A DNA stretch of 64,000 nt from Myxococcus qinghaiensis (GTDB taxonomy: Bacteria > Myxococcota > Myxococcia > Myxococcales > Myxococcaceae). The translations under genes and the position numbers were made by a program. The notes below the pieces were generated by a model, which saw nothing but the letters and a program-made list of their open reading frames with translations, made no database searches and was not told the origin of the DNA. Positions within the stretch are counted from its first letter, which is position 1. Each line of letters opens with the position of its first letter. Below, in pieces: positions 1 to 12,014 of this stretch. The stretch spans positions 186,001 through 250,000 of the forward strand of contig NZ_JAKCFA010000005.1 in the NCBI RefSeq assembly GCF_024198215.1. Direction: 5' to 3'.

Positions 1-209
1 TTGCCCTGGGTGATGGCGCCGTCGTGCATGTGGAGCAGGCCGCTGATGGCGCGCAGCGCGGTGGACTTCCCCGCGCCGTTGGGCCCGAGGAGGGCCACCA
101 CACCCTGGTGGGGGACCTCCAGGGTGATGCCCCGGAGGGCTCGCACCGCCGAGTGATAGACGACCTGGAGGTTCTGCACGCGCAGCAGGGCGGGACTACT
201 TGCTGTCAT
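1..209 (-). CDS. ABC transporter ATP-binding protein, N-terminus (partial)
   Basis: Only the first 69 codons lie in the window; the gene runs off the left edge. The translation begins MTASSPALLRVQNLQVVY and contains a Walker A motif, GPNGAGKST, at about residues 44-52, followed by ALRAISGL. This is the usual layout of a LivF/LivG-type nucleotide-binding subunit. The ATG at 209-207 overlaps the 3' end of the upstream substrate-binding protein gene by 14 bp, so the two are very likely translationally coupled and serve the same importer. Known for the family: ATP hydrolysis on the cytoplasmic face drives uptake of branched-chain amino acids or similar small amides. The substrate cannot be told from this fragment. 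Confidence 0.85.
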   Translation of the reverse strand, partial: MTASSPALLRVQNLQVVYHSAVRALRGITLEVPHQGVVALLGPNGAGKSTALRAISGLLHMHDGAITQG

Positions 210-1494
210 CGGCGGCCTTCGCGGCGGAGGCCCCCAGCGCCTTCGGCGGCGCCAGGCCAGCGACGACACTCCAGCTCCCCTGGTCCAGCACGGGCTTGAG
301 CACTCGCGCCGAGACGGCTGTCTCGTAGGGGAACCGGGACAGGTCCACCGGCTCCGCCGTCATGCCGCCCGCCGTGGTGCGGGTGATGCCCTTGAGCGCC
401 TTGAGGTAGCCGGCCCGCGTGACGTCCTTGGCTTCGATGGCGGCCTTGAGCGCCTCGATTTGCACGCGGCCCTGGACGTAGGAAGACAGCGTGTAGAAGT
501 CCTTCGGCGTGTTGGGGTACTTCTCCACCAGCGCGAGGAAGTCCTTCATGCCGGGCACGTCGTCGCCCCAGAAGGTGAGCCCCGTGGCCCAGTAGAAGTT
601 GGCGAAGACGGCGGCGGGGATGACCTTCGCGTCGAAGAAACGGTCCACCCACGCGGGCGTCTGGCCTACCCACGTCGGCTGGTACTTGAGCTGCGCGGCC
701 GTGCCCAGGATGGGCCCCGAGGCGCTGGGCAGCACCGTGAGCAACACGTAGTTGGCGCCGGACTGCTTGAGCGCGGTGATGATGGCGGCGAAGTCCTTCT
801 GTCCCGGCGCGACGCTCTGCTGCGAGACGATGGTGACGCCGTGGTGCTTGGCGGCCTCGCTCCAGCCGTCCAGCCCGTCCTTCCCGTAGTCGTCACCCTG
901 CGCGACGATGGCGGCCTTCACCTTGTCCGCGCCGCCCGCGTGCTCCACGGCCCAGTCCATGGCCCGCATCGCCTCCATCTTGTAGGAGGCGCCAATGGGC
1001 GGTGTGTACTGGTGCCGCGCCATCTCCGAGGACTGCGACGCGGGGAAGGCCACCAGGTTGTCCGCCGTCATCTTGTCGCGCAAGGGCAGCGTGTTGGGCG
1101 TGCCGAAGCTGGTGCCCAGGAACAGCACGCGGTCGTGGATGTCGCTGTACGCCTGCACCGCGTTCTGCGGGTTGTAGGCGTGGTCCCGTTCGACGAGCTC
1201 CACGCGCCAGCCGGGCGGCAGGAGTCCCGAGTCCCCCGCGTTCACCTGCTGCGCGAGCAGCCGCTTCCCCGCGGCGAACGGCTTGCCGATGGCGGCGCCA
1301 GGGCCGCTTTCGTCGTTGAGCGCGCCGATGTAGACGACCTTCTTCTCCAGGTCGACGCCCTTGTCTGTCTTGATGTCTGGTGCCGCCACGGGACGCGCCT
1401 GCGCGCCCTCCGACGGTGGTGTCGAAGCCTCTTCCTTCTTGCAAGCCATCAAACAGAAAGCTGTCGCCAGGAGTCCGACCACGAGTCGTTGCAT
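196..1494 (-). CDS. Branched-chain amino acid-type ABC transporter substrate-binding lipoprotein
   Basis: 432 aa. The ATG at 1494 is preceded by GGGGAGAG at good spacing and opens a lipoprotein signal (MQRLVVGLLATAFCLMAC, lipobox LMAC, then KK); an in-frame extension to 1656 is unlikely. The mature part matches the Peripla_BP_6 (LivJ-like) fold: VVYIGALNDESGPGAAIGKPFAAG near the start, RVLFLGTSFGTPNTLPLRD in the middle, and an AAIITALKQSGANYVLL segment typical of type I periplasmic binding proteins. It overlaps the ATPase gene by 14 bp. Role: binds a small ligand outside the inner membrane and delivers it to the permease. The ligand is not predictable; this family also includes amide, urea and sensory binders. 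Confidence 0.88.
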   Translation of the reverse strand: MQRLVVGLLATAFCLMACKKEEASTPPSEGAQARPVAAPDIKTDKGVDLEKKVVYIGALNDESGPGAAIGKPFAAGKRLLAQQVNAGDSGLLPPGWRVELVERDHAYNPQNAVQAYSDIHDRVLFLGTSFGTPNTLPLRDKMTADNLVAFPASQSSEMARHQYTPPIGASYKMEAMRAMDWAVEHAGGADKVKAAIVAQGDDYGKDGLDGWSEAAKHHGVTIVSQQSVAPGQKDFAAIITALKQSGANYVLLTVLPSASGPILGTAAQLKYQPTWVGQTPAWVDRFFDAKVIPAAVFANFYWATGLTFWGDDVPGMKDFLALVEKYPNTPKDFYTLSSYVQGRVQIEALKAAIEAKDVTRAGYLKALKGITRTTAGGMTAEPVDLSRFPYETAVSARVLKPVLDQGSWSVVAGLAPPKALGASAAKAADDSK

Positions 1495-1696
1495 CGCACT
1501 CTCCCCGTCAGAATCGTGGCGGCACAGTAGCCACACTCCCCTCGAAGAGGAAAGACAGTCACCCGTAATTCGATGGCTGTATTTCGCAGGGCGGAACGTC
1601 CTGGAAGGTTGTCTTGATTGTGTTTCGCACGGCGAAAATGTTTCGGGTGATGACACATTGCGCCAGGGACACGCTGCGCCACCGGAGGGCTGTCAG

Positions 1697-3673
1697 GTGA
1701 GTGAGGGTTGCGCGTCGCTGGGGGCGCCCCGCATGCCGCTACCCGAACGGAATTTTCCCCGACTCGACGCTTTCGGTGACCCTCTCCCGGAGCAGGCGCA
1801 CAGTCGCTGCGGCACCGTGCGCTTCTGGCACGCACCGAGCCCTGAGGGTTTTCCACGAGGCGTGGTGGCGCACGCCTTCTCCGCGGACTCGCGCCGGCTC
1901 GTCACGTCGGGAGACTCGACGGCCCGGGTGTGGAACCTGGAGGACGGACGGGAGCTGCTCACGCTCCGGGGAGACTCGCGGAGGGTGAACGCCGTGCTCT
2001 ACCTGCCGGACGAGCGCATCGTCACCGGAAGCGATGGGGGCACGGTGAGGTTGTGGGACGCGCGCAGTGGCGCGGAGCTGCGACGCTGGGAGGGACTGGG
2101 AACGGACGTCCGCAGTCTCGGGCGCTCGCCGGACGGGCGGATGTTGCTGGCCGGTACCCAGTGCCCGAGTGGCTTTGTCGTGTTCGACCTGGAGCGGGAA
2201 GAAGAAGTCCGGCGCGTCCAGCTCGAAGAGAGTCCTGGTTCAGCGGAGTGGCTGGTGTTCTCGCCGGATGGCGGCAGCCTGTTGGTGCTGGAGAGCAGCA
2301 ACGAGCCCCTGCGGTTGTCTGTCTTCGATACGGCGAACTGGAGCCCGCGCTGGTCCGTCAGGGGAGATGCCGAGTGTTCGCCGCCGTGGGTGTGCTTCAC
2401 TTCAGATGGCGCGTTCATCCGGTGCAAGCAGACGGGGCCCGGGTTGAGGTGCATCTTGCGCACGTATGATGCCCGTACGGGAGAGTGCGTGGGCGAGGTC
2501 GAACGGCGCTCGTCCAGCAGTGCAAGCCAGGTGCTTCCCGATGGTCGTCAGGTGCGAATCCTGAATCGACGGTTGCTCTTCACTCGAGGCGAGGCGCTGG
2601 ATGAGTGGGTGGAGCTGCCGAGCTCATATGGTTGCGCTGGCTGGAGTTTCGCCATCTCCCCCAATGGTCGGTGGGCGTCGTTCGCGAAGCGGGAGTCCTG
2701 GGCCCTCCTGCTGGTGGACCTCCAGACCCGGCGCGAGGTGCCGGGGCCCGCGCATCGCCACGGCGTGGAGCAGCTCACCTTCTCCTCCGATGGGAGGTAC
2801 CTCCTCACGGCGTCGTGGGATGGCACGGTCCGGATGTGGGACCGCGACTCGGGCCGGGAGGTGCGTCGTGAGTCGTTGCCGCTGGATTGGACCCATGTCC
2901 ATGTGAGAGGCGGGCGCGTCTTCATGTTGCTGCCCCAGAACGGTGGCAAGCGACTGAGCGGTCTGCTCGGAGGGGCTGACGTGGAGCTGGAGGAGAGATG
3001 CTCCAATGATTCGTCGACGGTCTGGTCCGACGACATGGGGATGCTGGCGGAGAGTGAGAGCTGGTACGAGCATCGCTGGATACGCGTCGTCGACACACGG
3101 ACCGGACGGCCTCTCTGGAGGAAGGACCTCGCACCCGAGGACCTCGCTCTGCGTGTGCTGTCCCGGTCGGGGCGGCTGGGCGTCATCTCACGCAGATGTC
3201 CGCCGCCCGCGGACAACACCGTCGAGCTGCGGCTGGTGGACCTGGAGAAGGATGAGTGGCTGTCCTCGGTTCATGTGTCGAAGGGGAATCGATTTCGTGC
3301 GCTCACTCCGGATGACAAGTGGGTCGTGCTCCAGAGGGAGTACGGGCACGTGCTCCTGGTGGAACTCGAGCACCCGTACCGTCAGGTCCGGCTGGAGGTC
3401 CCCGACCCCACGCTCGCCGTGACTTGTTCTCATGACGGACTGCTCGTGGCCACGGGTGACGTGGTGGGCCGAGTGAGGGTGTGGAGCCGCGAGGGGACGC
3501 TCCTGGCCACGCTCGAAGGCCACGCCCATTCGGTCAGCGCGCTGGCGTTCTCGGAGGATGGCGCCTTCCTGGCCTCCAGTGGCCAGGACGCCGTGGCCCT
3601 CATCTGGCCTCGGAGCGCGTGGACTCAGTCCAGCGTGGACTCCGAGGTGACGATGCCATCCGCATCCGCGTAG
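1697..3673 (+). CDS. WD40 repeat protein
   Basis: 658 aa. I chose the GTG at 1697 because a GGAGGG lies 8 nt upstream; the frame stays open to 1361 and an ATG at 1733 is an alternative. The protein is built of WD40 blades, with clear examples ending [10 protein letters not shown] and [10 protein letters not shown] near the N-terminus, [10 protein letters not shown] in the middle, and RVRVWSREG and ALIWPRS at the C-terminus, plus degenerate blades between. There is no signal peptide and no kinase or caspase domain, so it is probably a cytoplasmic beta-propeller scaffold. The 3' end overlaps the convergent RraA-like gene by 49 bp. Partner and function cannot be assigned. Confidence 0.85.
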   Translation: MSEGCASLGAPRMPLPERNFPRLDAFGDPLPEQAHSRCGTVRFWHAPSPEGFPRGVVAHAFSADSRRLVTSGDSTARVWNLEDGRELLTLRGDSRRVNAVLYLPDERIVTGSDGGTVRLWDARSGAELRRWEGLGTDVRSLGRSPDGRMLLAGTQCPSGFVVFDLEREEEVRRVQLEESPGSAEWLVFSPDGGSLLVLESSNEPLRLSVFDTANWSPRWSVRGDAECSPPWVCFTSDGAFIRCKQTGPGLRCILRTYDARTGECVGEVERRSSSSASQVLPDGRQVRILNRRLLFTRGEALDEWVELPSSYGCAGWSFAISPNGRWASFAKRESWALLLVDLQTRREVPGPAHRHGVEQLTFSSDGRYLLTASWDGTVRMWDRDSGREVRRESLPLDWTHVHVRGGRVFMLLPQNGGKRLSGLLGGADVELEERCSNDSSTVWSDDMGMLAESESWYEHRWIRVVDTRTGRPLWRKDLAPEDLALRVLSRSGRLGVISRRCPPPADNTVELRLVDLEKDEWLSSVHVSKGNRFRALTPDDKWVVLQREYGHVLLVELEHPYRQVRLEVPDPTLAVTCSHDGLLVATGDVVGRVRVWSREGTLLATLEGHAHSVSALAFSEDGAFLASSGQDAVALIWPRSAWTQSSVDSEVTMPSASA

Positions 3674-4110
3674 AGGCGGTGACCCGGCTTGAAGACGACG
3701 CCCGCGAAGCGCACCTCCGCGTCGCGCTGGCCTTCGTTGCGCTTGGAGCTCTTGAGCGGGTGCGTGCCCAGGGCCTTCACGCCAATGGCCGTGCGGCCCA
3801 CTTCCTCCGAGTCGCGGATGCAGCCATTCACGATGATGCCCGCCCAGCCGTTCTGCTGCGCGAGCAGCGCCAGCTGGTCGCCCACGAGCGCGCAGCGACG
3901 GCTGCCACCGCCATCCACCACGAGGACGCGCCCCGAGCCCGGCTCCTCCAGGGCCTTGCGGACGAGCGAGTTGTCCTCCGGCGCGCGCACGGTGCTGATG
4001 AGGCCGGAGAAGCGGGTCCGCCCCCCGTAGTCGATGAAGCCGGGCTCGGCGACCTGGAAGTGGGCCGTGCCCGAGTAGGTGTCACACAGGTCCGCCGTCT
4101 TGAAGTCCAT
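3625..4110 (-). CDS. rraA: RraA family protein (RNase E activity regulator-like)
   Basis: 161 aa, the normal length for RraA. The N-terminus, [12 protein letters not shown], is diagnostic, and the central [18 protein letters not shown] and [12 protein letters not shown] segments carry the conserved glycine-rich ring and the R-D pair. In Gammaproteobacteria RraA binds RNase E and inhibits it; other members are 4-hydroxy-4-methyl-2-oxoglutarate aldolases, and the sequence alone does not separate the two. The ATG at 4110 has GGAGA upstream. It is convergent with the WD40 gene and overlaps its 3' end, so the last 16 codons are read on both strands. Confidence 0.85.
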   Translation of the reverse strand: MDFKTADLCDTYSGTAHFQVAEPGFIDYGGRTRFSGLISTVRAPEDNSLVRKALEEPGSGRVLVVDGGGSRRCALVGDQLALLAQQNGWAGIIVNGCIRDSEEVGRTAIGVKALGTHPLKSSKRNEGQRDAEVRFAGVVFKPGHRLYADADGIVTSESTLD

Positions 4111-4348
4111 GGGTGTCTCCTTCGGTCCTCGGGCCCGCCGTCACATCGCTGTATCAGCGCGCCGTCCAGGTCCATGATGCCCCGGCCGCCCCGGATGTGC
4201 GTTCTGGTGTGATTTTCCAGGGATACGTTGCCGACGTCTCAACGCGACGTGTCCATAACCGGCACTCGACAGGACGGAGAAGCGGCGAGCATGGGGGCAG
4301 GCGAGAGGAGAGGCAGGAGACGTGGCGCCGCGTGCTATGGAAAGCGGC

Positions 4349-5644
4349 ATGAATCACGCTCACAGTCAGGCCCTGTTCGCCCGCGCGCAGGCGCGCATCC
4401 CGGGTGGAGTGAACTCTCCGGTGCGCGCCTTCCGTGGCGTCGGCGGGGACCCTGTCTTCTTCCGTGAAGGCTCCGGAGCCTGGCTCACCGACGTGGATGG
4501 CAACCGCTACGTCGACCTGGTGGGGAGCTGGGGGCCGCTCATCCTCGGCCACGCCTACCCGCCCATCGTGGAGGCCATCATCGACGCGGCCCGGCGCGGC
4601 TCGTCCTTCGGTGCGCCGCACGCGGGCGAGGTGGAGTTCGCGGAGCTCATCTGCGGGACGATGCCGGCGGTGGAGATGGTGCGGCTCGTCTCCAGCGGCA
4701 CGGAGGCCACGGTGGCCGCCATCCGCGTGGCGCGAGGCTTCACCGGTCGCGAGCACATCCTCAAGTTCGAGGGCTGCTTCCACGGTGCGGGAGACCCGTT
4801 CCTGGTGAAGGCGGGCAGCGGCGTGGAGACGCTGGGCCTGCCGGACTCGCCGGGCGTGCCCGCGGCGCTGGCGAAGCTCACGCTCACCGCGCCCTTCAAC
4901 GACCTGGCGGCGGTGGAGCGCATCTTCGAGGAGAAGGGGCGGGACATCGCCTGCGCCATCATCGAGCCGGTGGTGGGCAACATGGGCGTGCTGGTGCCCA
5001 GGCCCGGCTACCTGGAAGGCCTCCAGGCGCTCTGCCAGAAGCACGGCGTGCTGCTGGTGCTGGACGAGGTGATGACGGGCTTCCGGCTGGCGCGCGGTGG
5101 AGCGCAGGAGCTGTACGGGCTGAAGCCGGACCTGACGACGATGGCCAAGGTGATTGGCGGCGGCATGCCGCTGGGCGCCTATGGTGGTCGCGCGGACATC
5201 ATGCGGAAGGTGGCGCCCGCCGGGCCGGTGTACCAGTCCGGCACGCTGTCGGGGAACCCGGTGGCGGTGGCGGCGGGGCTGGCGTGTCTCAAGGCGCTGG
5301 CTGCGCCGGGCACGTACGAGCGGCTGGAGCAGGTGAGCCGCATGCTGGAGGAGGGCTTCATCGCGGAGGCGAAGGCCGCCAACGTGCCCGTCACGGTCAA
5401 CCGCGTGGGCAGCATGCTGACGGTGTTCTTCACGGCCGAGCCGGTGTTCGACTACACGAGCGCGAAGACGTCGGACACGGGGCGCTTCGGACGCTTCTTC
5501 CACGCCATGTTGGACGCGGGCGTGTACCTGCCGCCGAGCCAGTACGAAGCGGCCTTCGTCTCGCTGGCCATGGGCGAGGCGGAGGTGGCGCACGTGCTCG
5601 GGGCGGCGAGAAAGGCCTTCCGCTCGCTTGGCCAGACCGGTTGA
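4349..5644 (+). CDS. hemL: Glutamate-1-semialdehyde 2,1-aminomutase
   Basis: 431 aa, normal for HemL. This PLP enzyme converts glutamate-1-semialdehyde to 5-aminolevulinate in the C5 tetrapyrrole pathway in the cytoplasm. The N-terminus has ARIPGGVNSPVRAF, typical of HemL; VLDEVMTGFR (about 228-237) gives the PLP-interacting Asp, and the Schiff-base lysine is about K257 in TTMAKVIGGGMPLGAYGG. The ATG at 4349 was preferred to upstream in-frame starts at 4322 and 4337 because it gives the family N-terminus. The 3' end overlaps the start of the Ser/Thr kinase gene by 17 bp, suggesting co-transcription with a gene of unrelated function. Confidence 0.95.
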   Translation: MNHAHSQALFARAQARIPGGVNSPVRAFRGVGGDPVFFREGSGAWLTDVDGNRYVDLVGSWGPLILGHAYPPIVEAIIDAARRGSSFGAPHAGEVEFAELICGTMPAVEMVRLVSSGTEATVAAIRVARGFTGREHILKFEGCFHGAGDPFLVKAGSGVETLGLPDSPGVPAALAKLTLTAPFNDLAAVERIFEEKGRDIACAIIEPVVGNMGVLVPRPGYLEGLQALCQKHGVLLVLDEVMTGFRLARGGAQELYGLKPDLTTMAKVIGGGMPLGAYGGRADIMRKVAPAGPVYQSGTLSGNPVAVAAGLACLKALAAPGTYERLEQVSRMLEEGFIAEAKAANVPVTVNRVGSMLTVFFTAEPVFDYTSAKTSDTGRFGRFFHAMLDAGVYLPPSQYEAAFVSLAMGEAEVAHVLGAARKAFRSLGQTG

Positions 5645-7718
5645 GCCGGCGCCCCTCGAGGGGCCCGTCCGCTTCGGTCCCTATACCCTGGTGCGCCGCA
5701 TTGGCGCCGGGGGGATGGGGGAGGTCTTCCTCGCGCGAGAGGAGGCTCCGCGTCGCGCGTGTGTGGTGAAGAAGGTCCTCCCCCAGCTCATGGAGAGTCC
5801 GCAGTTCGTCGGGCGCTTCCGGGACGAAGCCCGGGTGGTGGTGCGGCTGACGCATCCGAACATCGCCCGCGTGTATGCGATGGGCGAGGTGGAGGGGCAG
5901 CTCTATCTCTCCATGGAGTACGTGCGCGGCAAGACGCTGAGCCGGCTCTCGTATCGGCTGCGACAGCTGGGGCGGATGATGCCCTTGGGAATCATCCTTC
6001 ATCTGGGTGAGCGGCTGTGTGAGGGATTGGCCTATGCGCACGATGCCACGGATGAAGAAGGGCATGCGTTGCATCTGGTGCACCGGGACTTGTCCCCGGC
6101 GAATGTGTGTATCAGCTACGACGGTGAGGTGAAGATCATCGACTTCGGCGCGGCGCAGTCCACGCTGAAGGAGCAGCAGACGGCGCCTCGGGTGGTGATT
6201 GGGAATCTGACGTACATGTCGCCGGAGCAGGCGCGCAAGCGCTTCGTGGACCGGCGCGCGGACGTGTATGCGGTGGGCGTGTTGCTGTGGGAGCTGTGTG
6301 CGTGGAAGCCGCTGTCGCAGCGGGGCGACCCGGTGGAGCGCTGGCGGCGCGCGGCGTATCCGACGTGGGAGAACGCGGGGAAGCATCGGCCGGGGCTGCC
6401 GTCGAGCGTGGATGCGTTCTTGATGCGGGCGCTGACGGCGGAGCCGGCGAATCGCTTCCCGGACGCGGCGGCGATGGGCGCGGAGCTGGCGAGGCTGAAG
6501 GCGAAGCTCTCGCCGGGCGTGGGAGATGCGGAGCTGGCGCGGTTGCTCGCCATCGTCTTCCCGCGCGAGAAGAAGGCGGAGGAGACGCTGCTCGAGGAGC
6601 TGCTGCGCGAGGAAGCCAGGCGCACGCACACCGAGCCGGAGCTCGTCGCCACGCTCACGCCGCCCACGGCGCTCGCGTTCGAGCACAACGCCATCTACAC
6701 GCCGGATGACTTCGTCCTGTCAGAGCGCGCCCAGGTCGGCCCGAGACCCGCGACGGATGATGAGCCGACGCGCGCGGGCGGTGGAAGCGACCCAGGTGAT
6801 GATGAGCCGACGCGCGCGGGCGGTGGACGTCGCTCGGGGGACGATGAGCCGACGCATGTGGCGGGCGCGCGAGGTCCTGGCGAGGATGAGCCGACGCATG
6901 TGGCGGGCGCGCGAGGCCCTGGTGAGGATGAGCCGACGCATGTGGCGGGCGAGCGAGGCCCTGGTGAGGATGAGCCGACGCATGTAGCTGGCGCGCGAGG
7001 CCCAGGTGATGATGAGCCAACGCAAGTCGCTGGTGGGCGCCGCCCTGGTGACGATGAGCCGACGCGCGCGGGTGGTGGGCTCAGCCCTGGTGAGGATGAG
7101 CCGACGCGCGCGGGCGGTTGGGGAAGCTCCGACGAGGACGAGCCCACCGCGGTGGGCGCACCTCCGCGCGTGGACCTCCCGCGTGCCGGTTTCGACGACC
7201 CGTCGGCGACGGTGCCCCTCGGCGCGGAAGACATCGCCTCGAAGACAGCGCAGTACGGAGCCTATTTCACGGAGTCGGGCACCCGTGGCGGCACCGCGAC
7301 GCGCGCTCCGAAAGCCACGCCCCCCGTCGAAGCGACCGAGGCGCTGGACGCTGCGAAGGTCCTCGTGGCTATCGAGCAGGCTGCCTCCACGCGAGCCAGC
7401 GGCACCCGCGAGCCCCTGCCAGGCGCCGAGGACACGGTGACGCCCGCCATGGCGAGTCGCACGCCCCGGCGAGTGCCCCGTGAGACGCAGGTGGGCTTCG
7501 GTATCGATATCTCGCAGACAGTGGCGACGGAGGCCATCGAGGCCCGTCGGCGTGAGCTGGTGCGAGCCATCACCGGTGAAGGCGAGGCCTCCATCGTGGA
7601 GCCTGAGATCTCCTCGGGCGGATGGCTCCAGGGCCCTCGCGTCTGGCTCGCCGTCGCGCTGTTCACGGGAGCGTCCCTGCTGGGGCTCCTCGTGGCCTGG
7701 TTCACGGTGTGGCGCTGA
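5628..7718 (+). CDS. Eukaryote-like Ser/Thr protein kinase with DEPT repeats and C-terminal TM
   Basis: 696 aa from a TTG at 5628 inside the 3' end of hemL. The kinase domain covers about residues 16-290: glycine loop IGAGGMGEV (25-33), Lys in CVVKKV (about 48), catalytic loop HRDLSPANV (152-160; SPAN replaces the more usual KPEN), DFG (172-174) and MSPEQ (197-201). Residues 377-513 are nine and a partial tenth copies of a 14-residue unit starting [DE]DEPT. One hydrophobic helix near the C-terminus (WLAVALFTGASLLGLLVAWF) is followed by very few residues, so the kinase is cytoplasmic and tail-anchored. Myxobacteria have large families of such Hanks-type kinases. No PASTA or other extracellular sensor is present, so the signal is probably intracellular. 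Start codon moderately certain. Confidence 0.92.
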   Translation: MARPVEPAPLEGPVRFGPYTLVRRIGAGGMGEVFLAREEAPRRACVVKKVLPQLMESPQFVGRFRDEARVVVRLTHPNIARVYAMGEVEGQLYLSMEYVRGKTLSRLSYRLRQLGRMMPLGIILHLGERLCEGLAYAHDATDEEGHALHLVHRDLSPANVCISYDGEVKIIDFGAAQSTLKEQQTAPRVVIGNLTYMSPEQARKRFVDRRADVYAVGVLLWELCAWKPLSQRGDPVERWRRAAYPTWENAGKHRPGLPSSVDAFLMRALTAEPANRFPDAAAMGAELARLKAKLSPGVGDAELARLLAIVFPREKKAEETLLEELLREEARRTHTEPELVATLTPPTALAFEHNAIYTPDDFVLSERAQVGPRPATDDEPTRAGGGSDPGDDEPTRAGGGRRSGDDEPTHVAGARGPGEDEPTHVAGARGPGEDEPTHVAGERGPGEDEPTHVAGARGPGDDEPTQVAGGRRPGDDEPTRAGGGLSPGEDEPTRAGGWGSSDEDEPTAVGAPPRVDLPRAGFDDPSATVPLGAEDIASKTAQYGAYFTESGTRGGTATRAPKATPPVEATEALDAAKVLVAIEQAASTRASGTREPLPGAEDTVTPAMASRTPRRVPRETQVGFGIDISQTVATEAIEARRRELVRAITGEGEASIVEPEISSGGWLQGPRVWLAVALFTGASLLGLLVAWFTVWR
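6756..7166 (+). repeat. 42-bp tandem repeat inside the Ser/Thr kinase gene
   Basis: Nine complete 42-bp units and a partial tenth encode 14-residue repeats beginning DDEPT or EDEPT followed by R/H/Q, A/V and a Gly-rich tail. Units 3 to 6 (DEPTHVAG) are nearly identical to each other, which points to recent expansion by slippage or unequal crossing over. Copy number is likely to differ between strains. Confidence 0.95.
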
Positions 7719-7719
7719 C

Positions 7720-8565
7720 TCAGTCGACGACGAGCAGGTAGCTGAAGCCCAGGCTCACCGTGGCGGTGCTGATCCAATTGCTGGTGAAGCCGTCTCCGAA
7801 CTCGTCATCATTGTCGTCCGACACCCCGCGCGCCCCGCCGCCCAGGTAGCGCAGGTTGAGGAACGCCTCCACCTGCTTGGTGATTCGCAGCCCGCCGCGC
7901 ACGGACGCATCCAGCAGCGCACCCGTGGTGTCGGAGTTGTCATCCCCGTTGATGATGGCCGTGGGCGCATAGCTCCCATCCGCCTCCAATCCCAACCACC
8001 AGCGCTCACCCAGTCCCCACTTCCCGCGCACCTTGAGCAGCGGCACGGGCCCCACGTCGCGAGTGGCCCGACGCAAGGTCCCATCCGCCGAGGTGAAGAC
8101 GAAGTTCGCGTCGCGAAGCTGCAATGACACACCCACGGACAGCTCATGCTTCTCGGCGCCGAGCAGGTCATACAAATAGCTGGCCCGGTAGAACGGGAAG
8201 CCGTAGCGCACGTCCAGCGGCGTGCCGGACGGGAAGGTGAGCGCGTCGATGCGCACGTCGCGCCGCAGGACCACCTGGGTGTCGATCTGCAGCGGCTGGA
8301 AGAGGAAGCCCACCGTGTGGCGTCCTCCCAGCGTCAGCTCCGCCGACACCCGGTAGAAGGTGTAGAGGTTGTCCTGTCCCCCGTCCTCCGTGTACCGGAA
8401 GAGCGTGCCGTCCTGTCCCTGCCGCAGGCTGTGGGACAGCACGTCGAGGAACCCCAGCTCACCCGTCAGACGCAGGGACGTGCGCGGCTCGCGCTCCCAC
8501 CACGCGTGAGCGGGGAGACTCCCAAGACAGAGCAGCATGACGAGGATGCGGGTGCAGCGCGACAT
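7720..8565 (-). CDS. Exported outer-membrane beta-barrel-like protein
   Basis: 281 aa. The ATG at 8565 follows AGGAGAA and opens a signal peptide, ending about at PAHA-WW. The rest alternates polar and hydrophobic residues with many aromatics (YRVSAELTLGGRHTVGFLF, LFRYTEDGG), an even spread of short strands, and a C-terminal strand ending FSYLLVVD, as in outer-membrane barrels. No family recognised. It lies 31 bp downstream of the sensor histidine kinase gene on the same strand and is probably co-transcribed with it. It ends 1 bp from the convergent Ser/Thr kinase gene. Confidence 0.7.
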   Translation of the reverse strand: MSRCTRILVMLLCLGSLPAHAWWEREPRTSLRLTGELGFLDVLSHSLRQGQDGTLFRYTEDGGQDNLYTFYRVSAELTLGGRHTVGFLFQPLQIDTQVVLRRDVRIDALTFPSGTPLDVRYGFPFYRASYLYDLLGAEKHELSVGVSLQLRDANFVFTSADGTLRRATRDVGPVPLLKVRGKWGLGERWWLGLEADGSYAPTAIINGDDNSDTTGALLDASVRGGLRITKQVEAFLNLRYLGGGARGVSDDNDDEFGDGFTSNWISTATVSLGFSYLLVVD

Positions 8566-8596
8566 CAAGGGTTCTCCTGTCGAGGGCGTGGACGGC

Positions 8597-11320
<2,724 letters not shown>

Positions 11321-11495
11321 CGACTCGCGGGTTCCCCTTACATCAGGGCACGCCCATGTCAGGGTTGACGTGCGTCACACAAGATGCGGGCGATGACAGG
11401 AAATGATGCGGGCGGGCCCGGAACCCGGGCTCCGCCCACCTGTCAGGCCATGCGCTCGTCGGCAGGCCTGGCGAGCATTCGAGACTCGAGCCGTC

Positions 11496-12014
11496 TCAGG
11501 CCGACGGGCCCGGGACCTGCTCGGAGCCCCGGTGGTGGACCTTCTCGTACAGGCCGATGAGGTCCGCCTGGCCCAGGATGTGGCCCTCCATGGCCTTCAA
11601 CAAATCCATCCGGGTGGGCCGGTTCAGGTTCGGCAGCACCACGTCCAGCGCGTACAGCCGGAAGAAGTACCGGTGCCGGCCGACAGGCGGCATGGGCCCC
11701 CCGTACGCCTGGTGGCCGAAGTCGTTGAGCCCCACCCGCGTCCCGGGGGGCAGCCCGTCCATCCGGGCCCCCTCCGGCAGCCCCTGGGCGCCCGGGGGGA
11801 TGTTGTAGAGGACCTGGTGGCAGAAGATGCGCTGCGGGCGCTTGGGGTCCGGGGCGTCCGGGTCCTCGACGATGAGCGCCAGGCTCTTCGTCCCGGCGGG
11901 CGGGTTCTCCCAGTGCAGGGGTGGGGCGGTGTCCTCGCCCTCGCCGGTGAAGGCGATGGGGATGAGGTCCCCGTCCTTGAAGCGGGGGGACGTCAGCACG
12001 AGGGGCTTGGGCAT
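11496..12014 (-). CDS. YbhB/YbcL family (PEBP, Raf kinase inhibitor-like) protein
   Basis: 172 aa. The ATG at 12014 is preceded by GGAGGA; the open frame continues upstream to 12917 but that part is antisense to the atp genes. Hallmarks of the PEBP fold: PLHWENPPAGTKSLALIVEDPDAP, which holds the ligand-pocket Asp-Pro-Asp, then FCHQVLYNIPP and the GHQAYGGPMPPVGRHRYFFRLYALD block. There is no signal peptide, so it is cytoplasmic. Bacterial PEBP proteins have no firmly established role. It is divergent from the atp operon across about 330 bp. Confidence 0.93.
   Translation of the reverse strand: MPKPLVLTSPRFKDGDLIPIAFTGEGEDTAPPLHWENPPAGTKSLALIVEDPDAPDPKRPQRIFCHQVLYNIPPGAQGLPEGARMDGLPPGTRVGLNDFGHQAYGGPMPPVGRHRYFFRLYALDVVLPNLNRPTRMDLLKAMEGHILGQADLIGLYEKVHHRGSEQVPGPSA

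Noticed and set aside
4154-5593. 479-codon minus-strand open frame across hemL
   Set aside because: Antisense of hemL, Arg/His-rich composition, no ribosome-binding site and no family; a consequence of high GC.
6756-7166. CRISPR-like array
   Set aside because: The 42-bp units are contiguous, coding in frame and have no spacers.
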